Shown piece after piece: positions 57,601 through 64,000 of a stretch of DNA of 64,000 bases; within the stretch, counting starts at the first letter, position 1, and each line of letters starts with the position of its first letter. The DNA comes from an uncultured Acidobacteriota bacterium. GTDB taxonomy: Bacteria > Acidobacteriota > Terriglobia > Terriglobales > Acidobacteriaceae. The DNA lies in contig CAILAZ010000348.1 of assembly GCA_903832295.1 (NCBI GenBank), positions 17,137 through 81,136 on the forward strand. The letters are read 5' to 3'. The position numbers and the translations under genes were made by a program. The notes beneath the pieces were generated by a model. It ran no database searches and had not been told where the DNA came from. It saw only the letters and a list, made by a program, of their open reading frames with translations.

Positions 57601-58346
57601 TTGATTCCCGCCTGGTAGAGGGGTTTCACGTCATAGATGGTGGCGAAGTCGGCCGGTGTCATGAAGTGCGCGCCGTCGCTGAAGGTCTGCATGCCCTTGA
57701 CGCCCGAGTTGGGATCAAAAAGACCCTGCTTGACGATCTTGAGATTCGCCTGCTTGGGGTGATCGGCGAGGTTGACGCCCTTGATCACCGATTGCAGGGC
57801 TGCAGGGACCTGCACGCTGGTGGAGTTGGCGATGAAGGTTTTGCCGCCGCTGGCGTAGCTGTGGAGCTGTGTGCTGAAGGCCTTTTCAACCTGGCCGACG
57901 CTGCCGCTGAAGGTGATGAAGCGGCGGCTCTGGGAAACTTCATGCACGGTGAGGCCCTGGCTGATGAGCCAGTTCTTGACCTGGGTCGCATCGGATACGG
58001 AGACGCCAAACTGGTCTCCGAACTGGGCCGGGGTCAACCACTTGTGGAACTGCGCGGACTTGGGATCATGCTGCGCCTGGATGAGGGCGGCGGCTGCCTG
58101 GTCCTGTGCGTCGGTAGGCGCAAGGGTAAGCATGATGCGTCCGAGATTCTGGCTTGCGTTCAACCGGCCAGTGTCAACACTCCTGACGGCGGCGGAGGAA
58201 GCAGAGTGATCGATCGCTACCTTCTGGGTGAGGTCTGGGCTTGCTGGAACGCGGTTCTGGACGGCAAAAGCAGAAACTGCAAATACCGCGAACAGCAGAA
58301 CGATGATGCCCAAAGTGCGGACAAACGGTGTGTGGCATTTCTTCAT
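54615..58346 (-). CDS. Kumamolisin/sedolisin-type S53 peptidase with Ig-like repeats and C-terminal anchor
   Basis: A 1243-residue secreted serine-carboxyl peptidase. A signal peptide (LGIIVLLFAVFAVSAFA) precedes an activation prodomain (about residues 60-190, LAPTDAQDQAAAALIQAQHDPKSAQFHKWLTPAQFGDQFG...). The catalytic domain has the Glu/Asp of DIVEAMLDVEWSGAVAP, the oxyanion Asp in STGDNGGAG, Ser in VGGTSAASPSFAGVMALVNQ, and a calcium-site region GYSAGPGYDMATGIGTVD. Several Ig-like domains follow (YPGDASFNSSASNTYSLTV, YGGDTYFNASAS), then a terminal hydrophobic segment with basic flank (ITFAGVLLALPFGIRKRRWG). ATG 58346 follows GGGAG. It acts outside the cell, probably at acid pH. Confidence 0.92.
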   Translation of the reverse strand: MKKCHTPFVRTLGIIVLLFAVFAVSAFAVQNRVPASPDLTQKVAIDHSASSAAVRSVDTGRLNASQNLGRIMLTLAPTDAQDQAAAALIQAQHDPKSAQFHKWLTPAQFGDQFGVSVSDATQVKNWLISQGLTVHEVSQSRRFITFSGSVGQVEKAFSTQLHSYASGGKTFIANSTSVQVPAALQSVIKGVNLADHPKQANLKIVKQGLFDPNSGVKGMQTFSDGAHFMTPADFATIYDVKPLYQAGINGAGQSIAIVGRTNISVADVNSFRSYYGLPANPPTIIINGDDPGVTGDIVEAMLDVEWSGAVAPLANVTYVASASNFDDGVAVSATYIVDHNLAGVMSTSYGLCEDYEAGNNYFWFSLWQQAAAEGITANVSTGDNGGAGCTAPGSGSLDSYGVAVNGIASTPYNVAVGGTQFDDTANPAQYWGLFSNASTKQSVLSYIPEKVWNESSNDPNSVSLWAGSGGESTWWYKPDWQTGDGVPNNIGRMLPDISLSAAGHDGYMIVYNGYLYSVGGTSAASPSFAGVMALVNQKTNSVQGQANYILYQLASGPNSNVIFHDIVNGDNKVPGSTGAFTVGYSAGPGYDMATGIGTVDVAQLVNHWADISLAASSQNSLTIECSKASMDCFTFPHGYQGNQSGYLGVHFQTRVASSTGSGPTPTGETVMIAVAQGNSSSVASGSGPASKTTRYVIANGAVPQPGGANVISGGNYPLFNGSADNYFYTLPGGTWKVYSQYSGDGNYSGSKSPSFTVNITKENSNTFIGPLTGGWQVANPVQLQYGESLPTAIYIYGNSGTGYPSGSVNIVVDGTTIGSTTLQYGEAGLSQQSSTFFTLNGLSVGPHTLAAAYPGDASFNSSASNTYSLTVGKADTYIYSFAQTGTAIPATPLKLSGYVGLNNTGSASLGGTLNLVNVTNPVAPVTLNAAPLTVGADGSFSGLVQFAAAGSYRVQAQFVGNASLSPSTYLIAVPVSATAATTTAIATSTPTVVSGTTASYTATVTSAVTGRIATGTVTFTDGATTLGTATLDSTGKATFTTTALITAVSHSISAAYGGDTYFNASASTTPAATLVSDYTIQVVPSTLTIIAGQSGTAYFNVLPVNGYNLKISFSCSGLPANASCVFNPSSVTPDGSNKPVSSTLTVYTSSLSVATQLKHNRWLGASAITFAGVLLALPFGIRKRRWGLAMLLTVITLVAFGIGCGSNSWNKNWTLPGSYSATAQAQGTASTGKTASLTIIVVK

Positions 58347-58693
58347 AGGTGAGTCTCCCTCGAGATTCTCCAAAACGGCAACGGTCCCCATGCAAGCGGA
58401 CGACGATCTGGATCAGCACGGAACACGCATCTGAATATGCTCGAGTCTTCTCTTCACAAAAGGGAAGTTGAGACATTTTCAGTCAAGGCCCGGCGACTGA
58501 TTGAACGCAGTGGGACTTCAAAAACGCAGGACAGAGTAGCTGGTAGTTCATTGTAGATGACGAAAGGGAATGGTCAATAGAAAAGTAGCAGGATTCGACC
58601 ACCGATTGGCTGGTTTGGCGACGATTCAAGGTGCCCGGTGTGGAGCACTCTCCATGTCAACGACAAAAGTTGCGTTGGGTACAATGGAGCGCG
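58347..58693. other. Divergent spacer between the S53 peptidase and the radical SAM gene
   Basis: I see no supported gene. On the plus strand TACAAT lies at 58680-58685, eight bases before the radical SAM ATG, without a good -35. An ORF at 58570 (starting MVNRKVAGFDHRLAG) overlaps the radical SAM start out of frame and is treated as a shadow. No RiPP precursor could be identified. Confidence 0.4.
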
Positions 58694-60463
58694 ATGCGAG
58701 TGAGTTTTGTGGTAGCTCCGGTGCTGTCAGTTGCGCGGCCCGCCCTGGGCGTATCCCTGCTGAAGGCATGCCTCGCAAGGGCGGGCGTCGAATCGCGCAT
58801 ACACTACGCAAACCTCTCTTTTGCAGCGCAGGAGGGGCTGGAGTGGAATGAGTTTCTGGCCGAGCGAATTCCGGCGGACCTGCTGGCTGGAGAATGGATA
58901 TTCTCGCGCACCAACAGCGTAAGGAAGTATGCGGAAAAGCTGAGGCAAACAGTTGATGCAGAGATCGTGGATCGCCTCATGGAGACACGTCGACGGGCCG
59001 GGGAGTTTCTCGCCAGGGAAGTGGAGAAGATCGCCGCCTACGGCGCAGACATCGTAGGCTTCTCCTCGAGCTTTCAGCAGAGCTGCGCATCACTGGCAAT
59101 GGCTTCCATGCTGAAGAGGATGCGTCCGGCGGTGGTCACCTGCTTTGGCGGCGCGAATTGCGAGTCGCCGATGGGAGAGGCTTTGCGGCGTTGTTATCCG
59201 CAGATTGATCATGTGTTTTCCGGCGAAGCGGAAGAGACATTTGTAGCGTTTGTGACGAGCTATGCGCGCGGCGCTGTGCGGCCAACGCTGAACGTGATGG
59301 ACTCGACGCAGAGAGCAAACCACTTTGTCGATTTGGATCAACAGCCGGTTCCTGATTTCTCTGACTATTTTGAGGGGTTGCGGCAAGCGGAAGCGCTTGC
59401 GCCGGTAGAGGTGTCTCTGCCGTTTGAGGCCTCGCGCGGTTGCTGGTGGGGGGCAAAACATCACTGCACCTTTTGCGGACTCAATGGCGGGGCGCTGACG
59501 TACCGATCAAAATCAGCGGGCAAGGTGCTGGAGGAACTGCGGATACTCCGGGAGAGATGGGGAATCGACCGCTTTTCCGCCTCCGACAACATCCTGAACC
59601 CAGGGCATATTCCAGACGTGCTTGCGGAGCTGGACGCGCAAGGCTCGAGCCTGGAATTGTTCTTTGAAATCAAGGCAAACACGACGCTCGAACAGTTAAG
59701 GACCATGGCGCGCGCAGGAGTGAGCTGGGTGCAGCCGGGCATTGAGAGCCTGGACGATGAATTGCTGCAGAAGCTGGAAAAGGGCGTGTCTCTGCTGCTG
59801 AATCTGCGGCTGCTGCGCTCGTGTGCGGAGGTGGGGATGCGCGCGGGATGGAACCTTCTGACAGGAATTCCAGGAGAGAGCGATGAGCAGTACGAGAACA
59901 TTGTGGCGCTGATTCCGAAGATCGAACACCTTGAGCCTCCCGACCTCTGCGTACCCATTCGCATTGATCGATATAGTCCGTACTTCGAGAGGCCGGAAGA
60001 GTTCGGATTTCGCGGGATGAAGCCAGCCTGGGCGTACGAGCATATCTTCGATGTAGCGGAGGCGGAGCGCGTGAAACTGGCGTACTTCTTCCACGCGGAA
60101 TGCGGTGCCACGGCGGGCGCGGAGGTGCTTGCGCGACTGAAGGCCGGAGTGGACGAGTGGCGCGGGCGCTTTCACCAGGCGTCTGCTCCGACGCTGTTTG
60201 CGGCAAAGGTTCAACAGGGAACGCTGGTGGTGGACACGAGAAGCTGTGCAAAGCAGCGGATGCGAATGCTGTCTGCATGTGAAGCAGACCTGCTGGCAAC
60301 CCTGCGTGATCCGGTGCGATATGAGTTCGCGGAAAAGCAGCTTGGCGCAAAGTACGACGCCGGCTCGCTACGCGCCGCATACGCAGAGCTGCTGGGCGCA
60401 GCGTACGTGGTGGCCAGTGGAGGCAAGGCGCTGAGCGTGGTGACGGAGAAGATTGCGAGCTGA
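58694..60463 (+). CDS. B12-type radical SAM protein of the RiPP maturation 1 family
   Basis: A 589-residue cytosolic metalloenzyme. Residues 1-190 form a cobalamin-binding-like Rossmann domain (SFVVAPVLSVARPALGVSLLKACLARAGVE, ADIVGFSSSFQQSCASLAMASMLKR, VTCFGGANCESPMG). The radical SAM core has FEASRGCWWGAKHHCTFCGLNGG, whose cysteines are in the CX7CX2C form, then TYRSKSAGKVLEELRILRERWGIDRFSASDNI, FEIKANTTLEQLRTMARAGVSWVQPGIESLDDELL, GWNLLTGIPGE and PIRIDRYSPYFERPEEFG. This matches the RiPP maturation radical SAM protein 1 / C-methyltransferase type. ATG 58694 has GGAG at a short spacing. No precursor or transporter is nearby. Confidence 0.88.
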   Translation: MRVSFVVAPVLSVARPALGVSLLKACLARAGVESRIHYANLSFAAQEGLEWNEFLAERIPADLLAGEWIFSRTNSVRKYAEKLRQTVDAEIVDRLMETRRRAGEFLAREVEKIAAYGADIVGFSSSFQQSCASLAMASMLKRMRPAVVTCFGGANCESPMGEALRRCYPQIDHVFSGEAEETFVAFVTSYARGAVRPTLNVMDSTQRANHFVDLDQQPVPDFSDYFEGLRQAEALAPVEVSLPFEASRGCWWGAKHHCTFCGLNGGALTYRSKSAGKVLEELRILRERWGIDRFSASDNILNPGHIPDVLAELDAQGSSLELFFEIKANTTLEQLRTMARAGVSWVQPGIESLDDELLQKLEKGVSLLLNLRLLRSCAEVGMRAGWNLLTGIPGESDEQYENIVALIPKIEHLEPPDLCVPIRIDRYSPYFERPEEFGFRGMKPAWAYEHIFDVAEAERVKLAYFFHAECGATAGAEVLARLKAGVDEWRGRFHQASAPTLFAAKVQQGTLVVDTRSCAKQRMRMLSACEADLLATLRDPVRYEFAEKQLGAKYDAGSLRAAYAELLGAAYVVASGGKALSVVTEKIAS

Positions 60464-60469
60464 GAAAAA

Positions 60470-60546
60470 TGGTCGGGATGGGCAGATTTGAACTGCCGAC
60501 CCCTCGCACCCCAAGCGAGTGCTCTACCAGGCTGAGCCACATCCCG
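60470..60546 (-). tRNA. tRNA-Pro (anticodon GGG)
   Basis: The 77 bases fold as a standard cloverleaf: acceptor CGGGATG/CATCCCG, anticodon stem CTCGC/GCGAG around loop TTGGGGT (anticodon GGG), and T arm GGCAG/CTGCC around TTCAAAT. The discriminator A and the CCA end are encoded. It ends six bases from the convergent radical SAM stop. Confidence 0.97.
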
Positions 60547-60614
60547 ACGGTTTACGGCGCGGGTGCGCCGAAGGGGTGAATTGATTTTAGCACTGCGCGG
60601 AGAAGAGCGGAGTG

Positions 60615-60642
60615 GAAAACGCGGGCACGGCGGCCCGCGTTT
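60615..60642 (-). terminator. Terminator downstream of yggX
   Basis: On the minus strand AAACGCGGGC and GCCCGCGTTT form a perfect 10-bp stem with a 6-base loop, ending in TTTT, 33 bases past the yggX stop. Confidence 0.8.
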
Positions 60643-60674
60643 CACTTTTTGCGAAAAAGCCGCATGGATAGCGA

Positions 60675-60947
60675 CTACGGCGCGGGTGGCTTGTAGCCCT
60701 CGGGAGCCTGGCCTCCGGTGCCGAAGAAATATTGCTCCATCTGCTGGACGATGAAGTCCTGATGCTCTTTCTTCCAGGGCTGGAGGCGGTATTCGTTGAG
60801 GAGCATCTTCATGTGGTTCTGCCACTCTGCCCAGGCTTGTTTGCTGATGTTCTCGTAGATTCGCTGCCCGAGAGGGCTGTCAAAGGGCGCTTCTTCAAGG
60901 CCTTCGGCCTCGCGTCCCAGCTTTGCGCATTGCACCATGTGTGCCAT
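60675..60947 (-). CDS. yggX: Fe(II)-trafficking / oxidative damage protection protein
   Basis: A 90-residue cytosolic protein: MAHMVQCAKLGREAEGLEEAPFDSPLGQRIYENISKQAWAEWQNHMKMLLNEYRLQPWKKEHQDFIVQQMEQYFFG. This is YggX throughout, including the conserved N-terminal cysteine and the family's W..W...Q.M..NE.RL pattern. In E. coli it protects iron-sulfur proteins during oxidative stress. ATG 60947 follows GAGGA. It is downstream of rnr on the same strand, after a 200-base spacer. Confidence 0.94.
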   Translation of the reverse strand: MAHMVQCAKLGREAEGLEEAPFDSPLGQRIYENISKQAWAEWQNHMKMLLNEYRLQPWKKEHQDFIVQQMEQYFFGTGGQAPEGYKPPAP

Positions 60948-61021
60948 AAGAAAGGTCCTCGTACTGGATGTCTTGGATGATTGTACTAGCGAGGGGCGTG
61001 GATTCGGCAAGAGGGAGGGGT

Positions 61022-61087
61022 GGCAAAGGATTGACCGGCGGGGTAATGGTTGGAGGTGGGGGGAGTGACGGGGTGGGCAATGGTTGA
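61022..61087. repeat. Short degenerate repeats GGyAAtGGtTtGa, three copies
   Basis: GGCAAAGGATTGA (61022), GGTAATGGTTGGA (61042) and GGCAATGGTTGA (61076) lie in the spacer between rnr and yggX. The last is identical to a 12-mer at 35706-35717 in the panB spacer. Confidence 0.5.
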
Positions 61088-61149
61088 GGCAGGTCCGGAA
61101 GGATTAACTCTTGGTGTATCCGGTTTTGGGCTTATGGTTTACTGCCTCG

Positions 61150-63672
61150 CTAATATTTCTTGCGTATGCGTCCACGCTTGGCGGGAGTGGGGCGTTCGTC
61201 GATGAGAGCGAACTGGAGTTTGCGTTCGACACGGTCGATGCGGTCGAGTACGACGCGGATGCGATCTCCGAGGGAGAAGGTTTTGCGGGAGCGCTGGCCG
61301 ATGATCTGGCGGGTGGTGTCGTGAAAGACGTAGCGGTCGTCGTACATGGAGTTGAGGGGGATGAGTCCTTCGACGAAGAGGTCGGTGAGTTCGACGAAGA
61401 TTCCGTACTTTGTGATGCTGACGATGAGGCCGTCGAAATCTTCGCCGACACGGTCAGACATGAACTTCATCTTCTTCCACTCGACGAGTTCGCGCTCGGC
61501 GGCGTCGGCGCGGCGCTCGGCGAAGCTCGCGTCCTCGGCCTGTTGGCGGAGTTCGTCCTCGGGGATGGGGCCGGGGAGAGCGGGGCGATGGGAGTCGGAT
61601 TTCGCGGACTCTTTCGCGGGGCGCTTCTTCGCGGGGTGCGCGGCAGAGGCCGCCGCTCCGGCGCCGGCGGCAGGCCAGAGGGCGTCGGCATTTTGCTGGA
61701 CGTGTTTGCCGGAGCCGATGGCGAGGGTGCCTTCGTGACGCTCGGCGCTCTTGGCGAGGACTCCTTTGAGGATGCGGTGGATGAGGAGATCGGGGAAGCG
61801 GCGGATGGGAGAGGTGAAGTGGGTGTAGCAGGTGGCGGCGAGGGCGAAGTGTCCGTCGTTGACCTCAGAGTAGCGCGCCTGTTTGAGGGAGCGCAGCATG
61901 AGGTAGCTGACGATGCGCTCCTCGGGCTTGCCGGCGATTTTGGCGGCGAGCTTTTGGTACATGTTGGGAGTGATGGCGACTTCCTGCGGGACTTCGACCT
62001 CACGGGGCTTGTTGCGGTGGGCGGTGGAGCGGGAGTTGGCGGCGCGGTGGTCTGGCTTGATGCGGAAGCGCGAGATGGGGAGGGCTCCGATGCCGAGGGA
62101 GTAGCCGAAGGCAGCGGCGAGATTCTCAAAGTCGTGGACGCGCTTGGGGTCGGGCGGTTCGTGAACGCGGTAGATGGAGGCGACGCCTTTGTGTTCGAGG
62201 TAGGTGGCGACGGTCTCATTGGCGGCGAGCATGAACTCCTCGATGAGGCGATGGGCGAAGAGGCGCTCGGAGCGGGTGACGCTCTGCATGAGGCCATTGG
62301 CGTCGAATTCGATGAGAGGCTCGGGGAGATCGAAGTCGATGGAGCCGCGGCGCTGGCGCTTGTCATTGAGGACTTCGGCGAGCTCCTGCATGAGGAGGAA
62401 ATTCTCGACGAGGGGAGCGTAGCGGGCGCGGGCTTCCGGCTCGCCGTCCAGCACCTGCTGGACGGCGGTGTAGGTCATACGTTCGGCGGAGCGAATGACG
62501 CCGGGCATGATTTCATAGGAGACGACTTCGCCGCGGGCGTCGATCTGCATGACGCAGGACATGACGAGGCGCTCCACCTGGGGACGCAGGGAGCAGATAT
62601 CGGTGGAGAGTTCGAGGGGGAGCATGGGGATGGCGCGGTCAGGGAAGTAGACGCTGGTGCCGCGGATTTCGGCCTCGCGGTCGATGTCCATGCCGGGGCG
62701 GATGTAGTGGGCGACGTCGGCGATGTGAACCTGGAGTTCGTAGTGGCCGCCGGGGAATTTGCGGACGAGCACGGCATCGTCGAAGTCGCGGGCGGTTTCG
62801 CCGTCAATGGTGACGATGGGGAGCGCGCGGAAGTCGCGGCGTGCGGCAAGTTCGGCGGGCGGGATCTGGGCGGAGATGGCGCGAGCCTCGGCGATGACCG
62901 AGGAGGGAAAGTGGTGGGGCAGGTGGTGCTTGCGGATGATGATCTCGACATCGACGCCGAAGTCGTCTTCATAGCCGATGACTTCGACGAGGCGTCCGCG
63001 AGGGTTCTTGGTGGCGGTGGGCCAGTTGGTGATTTCGCAATCGACGACGACGCCTTCGAGGTCTTCCCATGGACGGCGGCTGGCCTCGTTGCCGATGACG
63101 CGGTCCTGGGCGAGGCGGGCGGCAGCCTCGGAGGGGGCGGGGAGGATCTCGTCGCCTTCGGCGATGATGATGTCCATCTTGATGCGGTCATCGATGGGGC
63201 GGACGTAGTTCTGGCGGTGGCCGTAGTGGAAGGTGCCGACGACGGTGGGGTGGGCGCGCTCCATGACGCGGACGATGCGGCCTTCGGCGCGGCCCTGGCG
63301 GGAGTGGGGAGAGAGTTCGACGAGAACCTGGTCGCCGTGCATGGCCTCGGCGGTGTCAAAGGGCGGGATGAAGACGTCTCCCTGGAGGCGCTCGCGGGCT
63401 TCGCGGTCAGCAGGACGGACGAAGCCGAAACCGTCGCGATGCATGGAGAGAGTGCCGACGACGAGGTTGCGATTGACGGCCGCGGCGGCGATGGCATAGC
63501 GGTCCCGGGCGACGAGGACGAGTTTGCCGCGGACGACGAGGTCGGCGAGGAGGGATTCGAGCTCCTGGCGCTCGCGTCCACGGAGAGAGAGTTCGCGGAT
63601 GAGCTGCTTGTATCCGGCAGCCTTGTGGGGCTGGTCGTCGATGTAATGGAGGAGATCGCTTTCAGAGATCAT
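61150..63672 (-). CDS. rnr: Ribonuclease R
   Basis: An 840-residue processive 3'-5' exoribonuclease. An N-terminal helix-turn-helix-like segment (MISESDLLHYIDDQPHKAAGYKQLIRELSLRGRERQELESLL) precedes two cold-shock domains (LVVGTLSMHRDGFGFVRPADRE..., GRIVRVMERAHPTVVGTF). The RNB domain carries the metal site TIDGETARDFDDAVLV and later HYIRPGMDIDREAEIRGTSVYFPDRAIPMLP and HFTSPIRRFPDLLIHR. The tail is an S1 domain with a basic end (AKRGRIRKKY). An inserted basic stretch (AHPAKKRPAKESAKSDSHRPA) sits between RNB and S1. A long antisense ORF (61111-63687) is its shadow. Confidence 0.96.
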   Translation of the reverse strand: MISESDLLHYIDDQPHKAAGYKQLIRELSLRGRERQELESLLADLVVRGKLVLVARDRYAIAAAAVNRNLVVGTLSMHRDGFGFVRPADREARERLQGDVFIPPFDTAEAMHGDQVLVELSPHSRQGRAEGRIVRVMERAHPTVVGTFHYGHRQNYVRPIDDRIKMDIIIAEGDEILPAPSEAAARLAQDRVIGNEASRRPWEDLEGVVVDCEITNWPTATKNPRGRLVEVIGYEDDFGVDVEIIIRKHHLPHHFPSSVIAEARAISAQIPPAELAARRDFRALPIVTIDGETARDFDDAVLVRKFPGGHYELQVHIADVAHYIRPGMDIDREAEIRGTSVYFPDRAIPMLPLELSTDICSLRPQVERLVMSCVMQIDARGEVVSYEIMPGVIRSAERMTYTAVQQVLDGEPEARARYAPLVENFLLMQELAEVLNDKRQRRGSIDFDLPEPLIEFDANGLMQSVTRSERLFAHRLIEEFMLAANETVATYLEHKGVASIYRVHEPPDPKRVHDFENLAAAFGYSLGIGALPISRFRIKPDHRAANSRSTAHRNKPREVEVPQEVAITPNMYQKLAAKIAGKPEERIVSYLMLRSLKQARYSEVNDGHFALAATCYTHFTSPIRRFPDLLIHRILKGVLAKSAERHEGTLAIGSGKHVQQNADALWPAAGAGAAASAAHPAKKRPAKESAKSDSHRPALPGPIPEDELRQQAEDASFAERRADAAERELVEWKKMKFMSDRVGEDFDGLIVSITKYGIFVELTDLFVEGLIPLNSMYDDRYVFHDTTRQIIGQRSRKTFSLGDRIRVVLDRIDRVERKLQFALIDERPTPAKRGRIRKKY

Positions 63673-63742
63673 TCGTCGATGGTGTGATGGTATCGCGTTA
63701 TGGGGAAGATGCGCGAGAGGCGCTTCGATTCTGCGGGGGAAG

Positions 63743-63858
63743 ATCGATTGGTGGTTGGAAAGGTTGGAGCGGGGGGCGGGAGGGGAATCGATTGGTGGTT
63801 GGAAAGCTTGGAGCGGTGGGCGGGAGGAATCGATTGGTGGTTGGAAAGCTTGGAGCGG
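63743..63858. repeat. Tandem repeat, 42-44 bp unit, about 2.7 copies
   Basis: ATCGATTGGTGGTTGGAAAG starts at 63743, 63787 and 63829. The units run on as (C/G)TTGGAGCGG and, in the first two, a G-rich GGCGGGAGG. Copies are 44 and 42 bases long and the third is partial. They lie in the upstream region of rnr. Confidence 0.85.
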
Positions 63859-63880
63859 AATTGGAGGGATGAGCGGCGCT

Positions 63881-63908
63881 GGGGTCCTTCGCTGCGCTCA
63901 GGATGACA
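63881..63908. repeat. Dispersed HPERSEG-type repeat
   Basis: GGGTCCTTCGCTGCGCTCAGGATGACA. Its complement translates as CHPERSEGP, which I know as a peptide widely predicted from intergenic repeats in Acidobacteria and other genomes. It has a partial inverted core (CCTTCGCTGCGCTCAGG). It is a single copy in this window. Confidence 0.6.
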
Positions 63909-63939
63909 CTTCAACCAAGAACCAAAAAGCAAGAGCAAG

Positions 63940-64000
63940 AGCAAGGGCAGGGGCAAAGCAAGGGCAGGGGCAGAGCAAGGGCAGGGGCAGAGCAAGGGCA
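63940..64000. repeat. 17-bp tandem repeat running off the window end
   Basis: AGCAAGGGCAGGGGCAG (one copy with A for the last G) starts at 63940, 63957, 63974 and 63991, an exact 17-base period. The fourth copy is cut by the window edge. Confidence 0.9.

Noticed and set aside
58570-58851. 93-aa ORF as a possible RiPP precursor
   Set aside because: Its second half lies out of frame inside the start of the radical SAM gene, and it has no leader/core pattern or recognition motif.
61111-63687. 858-aa plus-strand ORF opposite rnr
   Set aside because: It is the mirror frame of ribonuclease R: acidic, glycine/valine/aspartate-rich, with no domain, and fully covered by a gene with intact catalytic motifs.
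1-64000. CRISPR arrays, IS elements and prophage genes
   Set aside because: No repeat-spacer pattern, transposase or phage structural gene was seen. The tandem repeats at the right end have no unique spacers.

Overview
The window reads as a chromosomal segment of a Gram-negative, GC-rich bacterium, most likely Acidobacteriota, class Terriglobia. This placement is inference. It rests on a large kumamolisin-like S53 protease with a C-terminal anchor, many short secreted proteins of acidobacterial type, a PATAN-domain response regulator, and an intergenic repeat whose translation reads HPERSEG, a peptide I associate with spurious ORFs in acidobacterial genomes. Lipopolysaccharide genes (lpxK, waaA, a heptose-core set, a GnnA-like dehydrogenase) show an outer membrane. 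I saw no phage, plasmid, IS element or CRISPR array; this is mostly housekeeping DNA with small lineage-specific genes between.

Layout. 1-4.5 kb: a LysE-like gene end, a TonB-C-domain secreted protein, a membrane protein, a cupin, rubrerythrin and an NTF2-like secreted protein. 4.5-7.8 kb: asnA and gatB on the minus strand (two routes to asparagine), then a NifX/NafY-like protein. 7.8-10.1 kb: a DUF4382-type lipoprotein and another exported protein. 10.2-18.4 kb (plus): waaA-lpxK-coaX, a hypothetical gene, a TrmA/RumA-type RNA methyltransferase, a YciI protein and comEC. 18.5-23.3 kb (minus): the ADP-heptose and inner-core cluster rfaE1-rfaE2-heptosyltransferase, followed by a methyltransferase-like membrane protein and a DUF3108 protein. 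23.4-27.5 kb: a degenerate BLUF protein, miaA, a 43-46 aa membrane protein missing from the ORF track, a TonB protein, and the GnnA-like dehydrogenase. 27.6-31 kb (plus): moaC, the PATAN response regulator, a diacylglycerol-kinase-like protein and a YdjM-like membrane protein. 31-35.6 kb (minus): GNAT, dacB, and panB-(secreted protein)-panC. 35.9-40.8 kb: a methyltransferase-like membrane protein, DUF2721, a deoxynucleoside kinase, a polysaccharide deacetylase, OsmC, and purD-purE. 41-46.7 kb (plus): an Nramp transporter, a lipoprotein, a zinc-ribbon membrane protein, and pyrR-pyrB-pyrC. 46.8-54.5 kb: recQ, the threonine-degradation pair kbl/tdh split by a DUF72 gene, a MerR regulator behind a structured terminator-bearing leader, an aldo/keto reductase and a CBS-pair protein. 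54.6-64 kb: the S53 protease, a B12-type radical SAM RiPP-maturation protein with no visible precursor, tRNA-Pro(GGG), yggX and rnr, ending in tandem-repeat DNA.

Genes mostly work as short operons closed by clear intrinsic terminators, several shared by convergent genes. At gatB and pyrR (and possibly the radical SAM gene) a -10-like box lies so close to the start codon that the mRNA would have almost no leader. The strongest leads are the orphan RiPP-type radical SAM enzyme, the structured RNA upstream of merR, and the BLUF protein lacking the photoactive tyrosine.
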